A DNA stretch of 64,000 bases, from NCBI RefSeq assembly GCF_030272615.1, contig NC_081414.1, positions 234,718,733 through 234,782,732 of the forward strand, read 5' to 3'. Shown here in pieces: positions 1-12,100 of this stretch (the first letter of the stretch is position 1; each line of letters opens with the position of its first letter). Source of the DNA: Cryptomeria japonica (taxonomy: Eukaryota > Streptophyta > Pinopsida > Cupressales > Cupressaceae). Below the pieces are notes generated by a model that was given only the letters and a program-made list of their open reading frames with translations, had not been told where the DNA came from and searched no databases. The translations under genes and the position numbers were made by a program.

Positions 1-1328
1 TCACTTCAACCATTCTCTTGGCTTCTTCCAATTATGTTCTTAGATTTGTAATGTTTTTCTCAGACTCCTCAAGGCACTTATTCAATAGGTCTTGTTCCTC
101 AGCAGCAACATTCCTACGCATTTTGTATTATTTCCTCACTAATCTGAGTTCTTCAAGTGCACTCACAAGTTCACCTTCAAGATCTACCTCAGCCTCAACT
201 TCCTCTTCATCATCACTAGTCATCTGTTCTTTATCCAATTCCTCTTGTACCATAAAAATGTTGAATTCTCTTTCATCCTCACTGCAGCACTCATCAGACA
301 CACTTTATTCATCAGTGGTATCATTTTCCATTATGTAGAGGTTGCTCTCCCTTCTAAAATTTCTTCTCCTTGGTTTAAAATATTTCTTTACTCTTCCTTT
401 ACTAGATCTCTTCACATTTTGATTCTCGTCATCTCCCTTTTCTCCATATGGACATTTAGCAGCAAATTGTCCAATCTTACCACAATTGAATCATTTGAAT
501 GGAATTTTACCTTTGTATTTCTTTGAGCCTTTCTTAAGCTTCCTGACAAAGTTAGCTTAAGCAGTTTATAAGTCATCTTATTTTGCACTAGTATCTACCT
601 CCTTCCCTTTCTTGGTAGTATTGAAGGTAGCCTCTCTCTTTGAAGTTTCACCACTCACTATTCTCATTTTATAAGTTGATAAGGAACTAAATAGCTCATC
701 CATGAACAAAGTCTTTAAATCTTTAACTTCTTCAATAAAAAGAGACCTTAGTGTCATCCTTAGATGTAAGTGATCTTAGCACCTTTTTTACTATGACTTC
801 ATCTGGAGTATCTTCTCCAAGACCTTTTATTGCATTGACATTTTCATCTACCCTTTATAGATAATCAGCTATTTTCTCGTCCTCTTTCATTTTTAGACCT
901 TCAAAATGAGCTCTAAGATTTTGCAATCCGGCTTCTTTTACCTTAACATATCCTTCATTTATCCTTTACAGCTTGTCCCATATTTCTTTGGTGGATGTGC
1001 AGTGCATGACTTTGACAAACTCTATGTTTGATAGTCCACTAAGGATGGAGTGCTTTTCTTTGGCATTGTGCTCATATTCCTTCTTAGCATCAAGATCAGT
1101 AGGAGAAGTGGCTAGGACAGTGTATACATTCTTCACAGACATCCAAACATCATATCCAAGGGAAGACAAGTATGTCTCCATCCTTCTACTCCAGAAGGCA
1201 TAATTGGTGCCATCAAACATAGGAACCTTAGCAGAGGTGGATTCATTCCTAGCCATAGTGATCACTAACCAGGACCTACCCAAGCTAGAAAAAGCTTTTC
1301 TATAAGGGCACCAAGGGCTTTGATACCA
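1..1328 (-). pseudogene. Ty1/copia gag fragment (degenerate, cut by window edge)
   Basis: Read on the minus strand from about 1328 downwards. The N-terminal part (966-1250) shows the copia gag pattern FDGTNYAFWSRRMETYLSSL followed by an IWDKL block, as in the UBN2/DUF4219 gag family. Further down, around 441-483, is a CCHC zinc knuckle reading CGKIGQFAAKCPYG, in which the expected histidine is glutamine, so zinc binding is probably lost. Several stops and frameshifts interrupt the frame. A primer-binding site and LTR lie directly upstream (to the right), as expected for a minus-oriented element whose pol and 3' LTR fall outside the window. The family call is solid; the element is clearly dead. 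Confidence 0.85.
1317..1328 (-). other. Primer-binding site of the left-edge copia element
   Basis: On the minus strand this reads TGGTATCAAAGC, one base from the standard plant copia primer site (TGGTATCAGAGC) complementary to initiator tRNA-Met. It sits between the gag leader and the LTR end, fixing the element's orientation. Confidence 0.8.
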
Positions 1329-1330
1329 AT

Positions 1331-3133
1331 TAAAGAACACAAGTGATCGTTGAGAGGGGGGTGAATCAGTGATATTCTAAAATTTTAAATCAAGGTGTGA
1401 AAACACAAATGAGAATACAAATAGATTAAGAGCATACACACACACACAAGAACAAATCACATAACATGGGGATTTACGAGGAAAACCCAAAGTGGGAAAA
1501 AAAATTTAGTGAGAATAGATGTTGGAGTCTACTGCTCCAATCCAACCTCACAAAAGATAATCTGATTATAATATATTTTTGGGCACCAACCTAAGGAGCA
1601 CCAACCACTGAATTTTGAGAACCTACTCAAGGAGCACCTACCCCTACTCTGAGAATCCACTTAGAGAATTACAATGATCCAATAAGATAAACAATTACAA
1701 TGAATAACCTTGTTAGAAATAAATTATGTAACCCTTGGACTCTAATGGACACACATGCACTGCCGCTCTTCAATGTTTCTCTTCCACCTTTTGATCTCTA
1801 CAACTTAGTCTTCTTTTTGTTGCAGTCTTCAATTTATTTGTCAGAAGTCTCCTCTTTGTCCTTCTCCATCTTCTACACTTCTTCTTTTCTTGATTTGCTC
1901 AATGCTCTATTTTTGTTGAATGCACTCTATCTCTCACTCTGTTGAACTCACTTTTGTGTGTTCTACAACCACCTCTTTTTCAGCATGCTTCGCTCCTCTG
2001 AATACGCACCTCTGTATATTCAGTACACATTATCTCTACCAGTTCAAATACCCTTGTCAAATCTCATAACCTCTCCTCTATTCAATTAGCCAAAGCATTT
2101 TCACTCCAAGTAGAATTCAAAATATTTTATTCACTTTTTACATCTTAGAGATCTTCACTCCTAAAGATTTTATTTTCTGTCCTAAAAGTGTTCTCATATT
2201 GGCCACCCATATTAAATGCATCCTCCCTATCTCTTGATCATTCTCTGTACTCATATTACCAAAATTAGTAATCTTCATATGCCCGTAAGATATGATATTC
2301 CCTTTGTCGGTCATCTTGAGTCATGCAACAGTCTACAACATGGACACCATTAATGCATTCTCCATCCTTTCTCGACCTGGTTTGATTGGATTGACAACCA
2401 CCTCATTTAAGCACATTATGAACACCAACTTCTACATATCTAAATTGTCTTTTGAACACCTAAATGATCACGTGTCTTCATATTTGTCATCCAAATCATC
2501 TGGTTATGCTTGGTCAATTGCCACGTGGATCATTTTGCCTATCAGCATGCAGACGTGTTCTTAAAATCTTCACATCTGGTCAAAACCTACAAGTAGGGTT
2601 TTATCACTAAGAGGTTTAAAGGTCATATCACTAAAACCCTTTGCTAAATCTCTAGCGACCAAATCATTTTGGTAGTCATCTCTGTGAAATGGCGAAAGCC
2701 TTAAGGCTTTCACGGTTTCGCAATGGGTCAGGTCAACATGAAGGTTTGACTCGCGACCCAACGAAAATACTTAGCATTCATCTCTGTTTCACAGGCACTT
2801 TACTATCTTTTACAGACACCATCGAGAAATGGCAAAAATGCCATTTAACCCTCACCGCAACATCTTTTGTTTACTTTGCAGTCACATTTTTCTTTTCGCA
2901 GTTTCGTGAACCGCAATCACCTTTTGAATTGTTAAGCCACAAAATGGTGAAAACCTTTTAGTGCATAAAAAAAGAGAGCCCACACATAGTCAACACATCC
3001 ATTTCGTTGTTTCACAAGGGTCCAAAGGTCAACATGAAGTTTGACTGTGAAAGACTTCCTTACATCGAAATGCTGATGGGTCCCATAAGAACACATCACT
3101 ATCGAGGTGGACCAAGTAGAACAATGAGCGGTC
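1331..3133 (-). mobile_element. LTR of the left-edge copia element plus unresolved sequence
   Basis: Directly outside the primer site the sequence carries the LTR-end signature seen in the other copia-related LTRs of this window: a C-run followed by CTCTCA on the minus strand (about 1355-1365). The outer (5') LTR edge cannot be set because the partner LTR is outside the window. TG candidates on the minus strand occur near 2341 and near 3108. The stretch 2570-3110 is less AT-rich and contains a perfect palindrome. No coding potential is supported; the open frames here are short and featureless. Confidence 0.45.
2694..2711. repeat. 18-bp perfect palindrome
   Basis: GAAAGCCTTAAGGCTTTC is self-complementary over its full length. 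It lies in the presumed LTR/flank of the left-edge copia element. No function is evident. Confidence 0.7.
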
Positions 3134-3683
3134 TGATGATATGATGAATCAATAAGGATCCAGAAAACTACTAAGAGGGGGGGTGAATCAGTAGATAGAA
3201 AACTAACTAAACTTTCACCAAACTCAAAAACAATCTCTCAAGTCAATCATTGAACAAACTGGTTCAAACACTGAACTACAAATTGCAATAGCACTGATAG
3301 TTTACCGGTTTGACCAGCATATCAAAATAACAATAATAGCTCTGAAACTCCCAAACCATTTAACCAAAACATCAATATACTTTACTAACAATAGTAAAAG
3401 CACATTTCAAATTATTGTCGATTATCTTAACATATCTAAGTGGATTTAACAATTAAGCAAATTAACCATATCAAACATAACCACAAAAACCATTCACCAC
3501 TTGACACAATGATTTTTGACATGGAAACCCAAATGGGAAAAACCATGGTGGGGATGAATACCCACAAGTATTCTAAACTCTTCTGAAATTCTCCCTATTA
3601 GGAGCCAAGTCTGTTAAAGCTTTACAAAATGTCCTATTAAGAACAAATCCTATTAGGGACCACCCGGTTAAGGGATTGACTAT

Positions 3684-4477
3684 TGTATATGGTGAAAATG
3701 GATAACAACAATGATGAAAGGCTAAATAGATTCAACCACAAAACCCTAGCCTAACAACAACAAAGATCCACCATAATATATGAAGATTACCTAAGACAGT
3801 GCAAATCAAATGAAATCACAAAGATTATACCATCACATGTCCAATAGGGTTTGGATCTCCATTCTTCCTATCTCCATTGATCTTGCTTGATATATTAGCT
3901 CTCATATTTTATGTGTGCACAAGAGCTCAACAAAGAACGCAAATGTGGTTGCAAGTAGGATCACATATGAAAAGCGTAGTGTAGTCAAGTGCATAATTGA
4001 GATAGTTAGGATGCATAGATTGATTTAGGTTGATAATGAAGGAAGCATCTCCTTATATAGAAGACACTATAAGAAATGGAGAGATAAGATTGAGAGGTGT
4101 AAAAAGAGGTCGGCTATGATTAGAAGGTAGGTAAAGAAAATAATAAAATAATGAAAGGGTAGGTAGTGTATGAATTAAGAGATGAATGACATGTGTCATG
4201 GGTAGAAAAGGTTAATGAACTTAATTAAATAAATAAAGATATATTTAATTAATAGAAGAAGTGGGATCAATTAAATAAATAAAATATTTATTTAATTTAG
4301 GAAAAGGGTAATTTAAATAAATAAAGGTATTTATTTAAATGAGAAATAAGGCCAGAAGAGGATAAATGAATTAATTAAATAAATAAAGATTTATTTAATT
4401 AACAGAAGAATTAGGCTTAGATAATTAAATAAATAAAATATTTATTTAATTAGACATGACAATTTTAGGTGTCTACA
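3684..4477 (-). repeat. 3' LTR of the Tat-like element
   Basis: 794 bp, starting TGTATATGG and ending GTGTCTACA on the plus strand, and matching 18958-19639. It contains five AT-rich palindromes of the type AATTAAATAAATA-spacer-TATTTATTTAATT (around 4217, 4270, 4311, 4370 and 4422), against three in the partner LTR; this explains most of the length difference. Confidence 0.92.
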
Positions 4478-4492
4478 TTTTGCCCCTCTTTG
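4478..4492 (-). other. Polypurine tract of the Tat-like element
   Basis: On the minus strand AAAGAGGGGCAAAA directly abuts the 3' LTR, the expected place for the plus-strand primer of reverse transcription. Confidence 0.8.
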
Positions 4493-4523
4493 AGACAATG
4501 CGGCTTGTCGCGTTGTTTCAAAG
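4488..4523 (+). other. 15-bp hairpin next to the polypurine tract
   Basis: Arms 4488-4502 and 4509-4523 flank the loop GCTTGT. Thirteen pairs are Watson-Crick and the other two are G-T pairs on the plus strand, so plus-strand RNA would fold into an unbroken stem while minus-strand RNA would have two A-C mismatches. It could mark the start region of the antisense transcript; function unknown. Confidence 0.6.
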
Positions 4524-4993
4524 AAGATAAGATAAACTGATACAAAGTTGCCCCAAGATGGGAATGATATGCCCCCTCAAGAGATTGGATGAAAATGTCT
4601 GGAAAGATCACAGACAATATCTCGATAAGAAAGAATGGCTAGAATGGATTGACCAGATAGGATAGAGTGACAAAGTCACGGGATAACGAAGACTGACTCA
4701 AGAGACGAGGGTTGGGGCTAGGGTAGTCTATAAGATAGACTACGAGGGAAACACATCCTCATTGTCATCCACACATCCAAGAGATCAGAGTGCAGAGCGA
4801 GATAGAGCAGCAGCAATGGCATTGGTTCACAGATTCGATCGCGTTCGCTGATATCAGAGGCTAGCAGATGCAGGAGAGCCGGTAAGTACCATAAAACCTC
4901 CTTGTACTTTGTTGTAATAAATACTGTCATTAATGCATGTCAAGTAGTGCAATAAATGCGCTTTAGGATAATGTCAAAAAATTGTCAAAAATG

Positions 4994-5246
4994 TGGAGGC
5001 ATGTCTGCATAGGTGCCAGGCGCGTCTAGGTTGGCTAGGCGCGTCTAGGTTGGCTAGGCGCGTCTACGTTTGTGCCAGGCGCGTTTGTGCAGGATGCAAT
5101 CGTGTCTGCGTTGTGCAGGCACATTTGTGTCTTTCAGCCGCGTCTATGCAGAGCATAGACATGTCTGTGTCTTGCAGGCACGTCTGTGTAGAAAAGACGC
5201 GTTTGTGCAATATGTAAGCACGTTTATGAAATGAAAGCGCGTTTAT
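4994..5246 (+). repeat. Degenerate ~20-bp tandem repeat, consensus AGGCGCGTCTGTG
   Basis: About 12-13 imperfect units follow each other at roughly 20-bp spacing, three of them nearly identical (GGCGCGTCTAGGTTGGCTA). The core GCGTCTGTG is the reverse complement of the CACAGACGC motif repeated in the element's 5' leader (17205-17405 and 18605-18860). It lies in the predicted intron of the antisense gene. Confidence 0.8.
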
Positions 5247-5357
5247 GTCTTCAAGGTCAAATTAGCAGTTCTGTGATGAACATACGCTGTCGATTGGATA
5301 AGCTGCTAAGAGGATTCACTCTAGCAGGTCCTCTAGGGAATATGTAGGGTAGGTTGA

Positions 5358-5567
5358 GGCACTTTGTGATGAACAGTGAGTACCAAGACAGAGTACTTTG
5401 TGATGAATAGGGAGTACTAAAATATGAGCAGCACTTTGTGATAAACAGTGAGTGCAAATGTAAGTAGCACTTTGTGATGAATAGGGAGTGCAAAAATGTA
5501 GTACTTTGTGATGAACAAGGAGTACCACTAGGATAGTCAGCAACACTTTGTGATGAACAGTGAGTGT
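5358..5567 (+). repeat. Six hairpin-forming repeats with covarying stems
   Basis: Units at 5358-5384, 5392-5418, 5431-5455, 5467-5491, 5501-5525 and 5543-5567 share the core CTTTGTGATGAACAG. Each is bounded by a short inverted repeat whose sequence changes in step: GCACT/AGTGC, GTACT/AGTAC and ACACT/AGTGT. Five of six pair perfectly; the first has one mismatch that would be a G-U pair in minus-strand RNA. Spacing is 34-42 bp. The peptide repeats readable on the minus strand are a by-product. Confidence 0.85.
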
Positions 5568-7166
5568 CACTAGAACTGACATGATTGATTTGCATTTTTG
5601 CAGAAGCACTTGCCTATGTTGGAGTCACGGGAGAGATTCCCATCGACTCAGAGATTGCAAGTTGAGCTAACAGTTGATGAGAGAGCTGCTATTGATGCTA
5701 TGGGCTTATGCCACATTTTGTATGTGCCTGAGTTTCGGACGAACATGGGTTTGCTGACTGCATTAGCTGAGAGATGGCACTCTGAAATGTGCACTTTCCA
5801 TTTGCCGATGGGTGAGATGTCAGTCACCTTGGAGGATGTATACAGGATTTTGATGATACCGATCAACGGGGAGTTGATTCCTTATGATCGAGAGGGAGAT
5901 AGGGAGGCCCTGAGATGAGTGTTTCAGGATCCTGGACTAGAGATGAGAGCTGGACATGTGGCATGGGATACCATGACACAGACAGGACTGGCACTACCAA
6001 CAGTGCTAGGAGGAGTGATTAGTGGGTTCCTGTGTCCAGACAGGGCGACATGAGAATTGGCTGTGGGCTGGGGGAGCACCTTGGAGACACTAGTTACATA
6101 GCACACCAGATATGCTCGGGGACCGTGTGTGCTGGCACACTTGTATTACGAGCTGCATCAGTTTGTTTATCATGGATCTGTGGGATTAGGCTGTGGAGTT
6201 ACATTGCTGCAGGTATGGGCCTATGAGCATCTGTCGGTGACACGGCCGATACATTTCAGAGGCAGGGGTCATGGATGCAGTTTTGTACATTTGTATGATA
6301 TGATCACCTCACAGCCACAGATTGGTAGGTTGGAGTACTGGCATCGAGTCTTGGATGAGATCGACACTGTGATATGGAGACCGTACCCTGGGTGTGAGCA
6401 GTGGGAGGAGGACGCAGTAGAGTTACCATACACCTTCTGGAGCTAATATCTGATTGGGCGGATGCCCTATGTATTGGAGAGGCAGCTAGTAGACAGAGTG
6501 GGCAGACAGTTTGGTAGGATTCAGTGAATGCCACGGGGTTCTGGGATGTATGCTCAGACAGTCAGGGATCAGGCACACTTTGGGCCATTGTTGTCATATG
6601 ATCCGGTCATGATGCAGCTAGTGGAGATGGTTCCCTTGCCGTGGGATATGTGGCCGGATATTGAGGATGTAGGCATGGATGCAGAGTATACAGCGTATTG
6701 GGTTGAGCATCCCTTTCCATGACTGACAAACCCAGGGGAGCTTCTAGATGGAGATGGTGGTGGGGATGGGGATGATGATGGAGATGGTGGGGGGAGAGGC
6801 TGACGGAGAAGATGGGGTGCTATTGGAGAGAGGAGGGTGGTTCCACAAAGAGAGGGTGGGGAGGAGAGACAGGCTCGGGTGGTGAGGGGTCGCGGTGGAT
6901 TGCCACTATAGGTGCCGGTAGCACAGGGTCCTAGATAGGTACAGGGACAAGGGCAAAGGAAGGTACAGGTATAGGCACAGGCACTAGTACAGGGGGAGCC
7001 ACAGGCAGAGCCACAAGCAGAGGCACAGGGGGCCGAGGAGGAGGAGGATGAGCTGCTTGAGCTGTGGGAGATCTACCAGGGACAGGCAGATGTGATTCAG
7101 GACCTAGAGAGGGAGACAGCTAGGCTCAGGAGGCAATTAAGGGAGACAGAGCATGAGCGAGATTAG

Positions 7167-9185
7167 GTTATCCAGTGTTGCAGGCGGCAGAGGATACAGG
7201 GGGTGGATATGCCTATGTTCTACGGGTAGGGGAGGAGATAGGTTACTGGTGAGACCTATATTATGGGACAGTGCCACCAGAGTAGCAAGCAAGGAGCTTC
7301 CGCAGACCATCGCAAACAATGACAGCTATGGGAGGGAGCCAGAGGAGAAAGGCTTCCAGCGGTGGGGTTATGGGTCCTCCACCACCACTAGATAGAGGGG
7401 ACAAGAGGGATGATCCTGGGGTGGGTCCTTCTAGGGCTTAGACTCTGTCAAGGCCAGGCGGCTTCGAGGGAAGGAGTTCATCATAGCCGTAGAGGGCTCC
7501 CTATGTATTAGTGTGTTGTACCATTTTGTATTATGATGTAGACACCTTCGGGTGATTGTAGCCATATGATTTTGACATCATTGTATCATGACACTTTATA
7601 TATATATATGAGATGATTCATCTTGGTGGCAGCTATATGCATGTGTACCTATGTGATGAGATGTTTCATGATGTATGTTTCTATGTGATGGATTATGATA
7701 TGGATGCAAATATGTACATAATGAACTGCAATATTTTTGTTCTTTTATGTTTTTAATATGCTATGCAAATGTGAATGTATGGAATGTAGATGAATATGAT
7801 AATGCAAATGATTATTTACATGATGAAAATGTAAAATGTGCTAACATGTGTTGTGTGCAAGATGTGATGCAATTGTGATATCTATATGTATGTGTGAAAT
7901 GCTAATATGTGGTAATGCAGGTGCAACTACATAAAATGCAAATGTTTTTGGTGTGTCATTATACTCAGTCATGTGATAGCAGGCTACACGGACTCAAGAA
8001 GGATGATGGAAGTCAATCAAGAAAGGGGGATGAAAAGATAGAAGCTATGAAAGAGCTTCTTGTGTGTTATCATCATTGAGCTTTATTATGGCAAGTTGGT
8101 TATGACAATCGAGGCATATGTTTGACCTAGAAAGTTATTGTACCTGTTTGCATGGAGATAAGACAATCACAAACAAAGAATGCCCCAGTTCTCACTAGAC
8201 TCACAGTGTCCTCATATCCTTGGGCAAGTCATAGGATTACTAAGAGACAATCCGTAGATAGCAAAACAAAAATAGGTGATGATACCCCATCCTTGCCTTT
8301 CTAGTCAAAGACATCCTTGAGATAGAATCTCTAGTCAAAGACATCCTAGAAAAGCTATAAGACATGTCACCAAAAAGATAAAATCAAAATAAAACCAAGA
8401 CTCAACACCAACATCCACTGTAGTCCTCAAGTTTAGTGTCTCTTGTCACTTGTATAAGTCTTATTTGATTGTGGTCACAATGTTTACTTTCACAAAAGGA
8501 TAGATAGCACTGAACCATAATGTTGTCTGAGTCTGTTGAAAGATTTGATTTGTTGAAGCCCATTGTTGTTGTTGTGTCTCATCTGAAACTGACTGAATCT
8601 ATGAAACTGATACTTTATTGCGGAGAAGATGGAACTTTATTGCGAATCGACGATGCAAATGTTGCTTTATTGTGGATTGTGCAAGGATGGACTAAAGAAA
8701 AGCGAAAGAAACTATACTCCTCGAAACATGTGATGTTCTTAGTTCCACACCCATCACTAGACGTAGGATTAGCCTTAGCCACAGATAGGAGCTGATTTAT
8801 TATGAATGGAAAGGGGTGAAAAAGAGGGATTATTAGGAATGGCTAACCAATCGTGGGTAGGTCAATAACAAGCCATGATGGGAATGGGTAAGTTTATTAT
8901 GGATAGATAGGTTGTGAATGTGTGCAAAGTGAAGGGATGAGATGGAATCTTGAAGGAGGGAGGAGCAATGTCTCTACACATGGCATCGATGACCCGGTTT
9001 TCACCATGGTACTTGCCCAGGGTGCCACCGAAGTGGTTTTCACCGTTGGACGAAATGTTTTTTCTATTTTTAAATTTATTTATTTATTTGTGTCACAAGG
9101 CACCTGTTTGTCAGGTTTTCACCAAGTAATGATTTTTTATGTTTTATGATTTTTTTGTATTTTTGAATTAGGATACTCCGAAGAG
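7167..9185. other. Non-coding spacer between the antisense PMD gene and the end of pol
   Basis: The antisense gene and pol converge here, so the spacer holds both 3' ends. It is AT-rich and rich in short ATG- and TGTG-containing runs (7560-7950), with a small (TA)n run near 7600. An open frame at 8520-8795 has no recognisable feature and is treated as chance. Near 8995-9060 the motif GGTTTTCACC occurs several times; related GGTTTTCGCC copies lie near 12540-12620 in the protease-RT junction. Confidence 0.6.
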
Positions 9186-12100
9186 CTATGTGTAAAACCT
9201 GCGAAGGTGCATGCCATTGATAGGATCCTCTAAATGTTCACCCTCTGTGGTTGAGAGCTGATATGCCCCAGATCCATATGCTCCTGTAATAATGTAAGGA
9301 CCAAGCCAGTTTGGTTCGAACTTGCCCTTCTTCTCTCTGTCTTGCTGATTTTTGGGGTTTTCTCTAAGAACCAAATCACCTACCTCAAATGTGTGAGGCT
9401 TGACTTTGTCATTTTAGCTGCAACTCATTCGTTGTTAATAAGCCTTGAGATGATTAAAAGCATTTTGTCTTCGTTCATCCAATAGTTCAAGTTCTTGTAA
9501 GCGAGAGACCCTATAGTCTTCATCACTGATAATGTTTTGCAAAGAGACTCGTAAAGAGGGTAGCTCGACCTCAATAGGCAAGATAGCTTCAGCACGGTAG
9601 ACAAGTGAATAGGGTGTAGCTCCTGTAGGTGTGCGGACGCTTGTGCGGTAAGCCCAAAGTGCGGGATTAAGTTGGATATGCCAATTACGGCCAGCGTCGT
9701 CGACTGTCTTTTTTAAGATTTTAAGGATTGTTTTATTAGACACCTCAGCTTGACCATTACCTTGGGGGTAATATGGTGTGGAGAAATGATGGGAAATATG
9801 GAAGCGATCACAAAGTTCACGAACATCCTGATTTTTGAAGGGACAGCCGTTATCGGTGATAATGGAAACAGGAATACCATATCGACAAATGATATAGTTG
9901 AGAATGAATGTAGCAATTTGTTTTCCAGTGACTTGCATGAGAGGCACAGCTTCGATCCATTTTGTGAAATACTCTGTGGCAGTGATAATAAATTTATGAC
10001 CGTTGGAGGATGGAGGGTGAATCTTGCCTATGAGATCAAGTCCCCACTGATAGAAGGGCCAAGGAGTCGCAATTGGTTGGAGTTCTTGCGGTGGCGCATG
10101 AATGAGGTCTCCATGAAGTTGACACTACTTGCATTTCTTGACAAACTGATATGAGTCTTTTTCCATATTGGGCCAGTAATATCCAGTCCTAATGAGTTTC
10201 TTGGCTAAGGTAGGACCACTTGAATGTGGACCACATATCCCTTCATGTACTTCATGTAACGCAATCTAAGCTTCATTGCTTTCTAAACATCTAAGAAGAG
10301 TGCCATCTAGACCTCGATGGTATAGTATATCTGCTAAAATGACATATCGAGAAGATTGGCGAATGAAAGTGCGACGTTGGTTATTGGATAGGTCTGAAGA
10401 AAAGATATTATCATGAAGGTATGTGAAGATGGAACCATATAACTGGGACTCAGGACCGACAACACATATTATCTCAGTAGGAGTGATTTCATATGAAGGA
10501 ACCAAAAGGTTATCCATCAAGAACTCATAGTGGGTCTCATTCGAAGGTAGATCGATCAGTGAAGCAATTGTAGCCATGGCATCTGCGGCTCGATTCTGCT
10601 CTCTTGGTATCTGCTCAAAGTCTATCTTTGTGAAATGTTGTTTTAGGTCATCCACCATTCTTTTGTAAGGCATTAATTTCTCATCCTTTGTTTGGTAATC
10701 ATTAGTTGCTTGATGAATTACAAGTTGAGAGTCCCCAAAAATACAAAGTTCCTGGATCTTCCACTGAACTACAATTCGTAATCTAATTGTTAATGCCTCA
10801 TATTCTGCTATGTTATTAGTGCAGGGAAATGATAATCTATATGATTTTGGTATAGAATCCCCTTGAGGAGTTATGAAGAGGATGCCAGCTCCTGCCCCAT
10901 GCTGTGTGTATGAGCCGTCAAAGTATAGTTGCCATGGCTTTGCTTGTGACACTGTTAAGATGGCTTCGTCTGCAAATTCTGAAATTAGAAGAATGTCATC
11001 TATCATGGGGGCATCTGCTAACTGATCTATGATAGCTTGTCCTTTTATTTCTTTTCTGTCCACATACTCGATGTCGAATTCACTCAGGATCATTACCCAT
11101 TTGGCTAGTCTCCTAGTAAGTGTTGCTTTATTGAGAAGGTATTTCAATGGATCGATCCTTGCGACTAACTTAGTTTTATGAGTTAGCATGTAATGTCATA
11201 ATTTCTATGAAGCAAAGACCACAGCGAGACATGCACGCTCAATTGGTGCGTAGTTTAGCTCATATCCCACCAATGTGCGACTAATATAGTACACTGCCTT
11301 TTCTTTGCCCTCAACGACTTGTTGTGATAAGAGTGCCCCCAGTGTTGTTGAAGTAGCTGATGTGTATAGTAATAAACGCTGATCTGGAACTGGTGGCATC
11401 AAAATTGGCGGATTCAGAAGATAATCTTTGAGTATCTAGAAAGCCTGTTGACAGTTATCATCCCATTTGAATTTGATGTTTTTATGTAGCAAGTGCTGAA
11501 AGGGATTACATTTATCTGCAAGTTGTGCTATGAATCTTCATATGGACTGGAGTCTCCCTTGCAAAGATCGAAGCTGACTGATGTTTCATGGTGGTTGCAT
11601 CTCTAGGATGGCCTTGACTTTTGCTGGATTGGCTTCAATTCCTCTTTTTGACACAATGAATCCCAGGAGCTTCTCGGAGGTTACTCCAAAGACACATTTC
11701 TTGGGGTTTAATCTTACTTTATATTTTTCCAACCGATCAAAGACGACCGAAAGTATGTCCAAATGTGTATCTTTGTCTATTGATTTACCCAAGAGGTCGT
11801 CAACATAATCTTCCACAGTTACGTGCATGAGATCATGAAAGATAGTAGTCATGGCTCTTTGATATGTAGCGCCTACATTTTTTAGCCCAAAGGGCATGAC
11901 ATCCCAACAGAAGGTTCCCCAAGGACAAGTGAATTCTATTTTGTGCCAATCCTCGGATGCAATTTTTATTTGATTGTAACCAGAGAATCCATCCATCAAA
12001 GATAACATCACATGACCTGTTGTGAGATCAACGATCAAGTCAATATTTGGTAATGGAAAATCATCCTTAGGACAACCTTTGTTGATGTCTCTGAAATATG

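Larger units (their letters stand above)
4882..5603 (+). other. Predicted intron of the antisense PMD gene
   Basis: The donor CCG|GTAAGT (4882) and the pyrimidine-rich acceptor TTTTTGCAG (ending 5603) keep the frame (phase 0 on both sides), joining the short exon to the PMD frame. The 722-bp interval is packed with two tandem-repeat arrays. Inferred from splice consensus only. Confidence 0.55.
4816..7166 (+). pseudogene. Antisense plant mobile domain (PMD) gene carried by the Tat-like element
   Basis: One reading frame runs from 5589 to the stop at 7164-7166. It encodes a PMD-type core: the block VPEFRTNMGLLTALAERW at about 5730-5775, then TFHLPMGEMSVTLEDVYRIL and a PINGELIP segment, the hallmark pattern of the PMD family (Arabidopsis MAIN/MAIL1). 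The C-terminus becomes acidic and Gly-rich (6735-6800), Gln-rich (6890-7030), and ends in a probable coiled coil (7040-7163). The first ATG in the main exon is 5616. A better model adds exon 4816-4881 (ATG, 22 codons, donor GTAAGT) spliced in phase to acceptor TTTTTGCAG at 5603. Ten in-frame stops interrupt the main exon (5916, 6051, 6099, 6444, 6525, 6720, 6801, 6909, 6936, 6972) and one lies in exon 1; all fit C-to-T decay. I see no frameshift. It runs tail-to-tail with pol. PMD proteins are linked to transposon silencing and gene expression in Arabidopsis; the role in the element is unknown. Confidence 0.85.

Noticed and set aside
5358-5567. CRISPR-like spacing of direct repeats
   Set aside because: Plant nuclear context, variable repeat ends and short related spacers; a hairpin minisatellite inside a retrotransposon explains it.
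5257-5609. Minus-strand ORFs with repeated SLFITKC-like peptide
   Set aside because: They are translations of the hairpin tandem repeat; changes preserve base pairing rather than the peptide, and two overlapping frames give equal repeats.
8520-8795. 91-residue plus-strand ORF between the PMD gene and pol
   Set aside because: No motif, not continuous with the PMD frame, and lies in convergent 3' ends; treated as chance.
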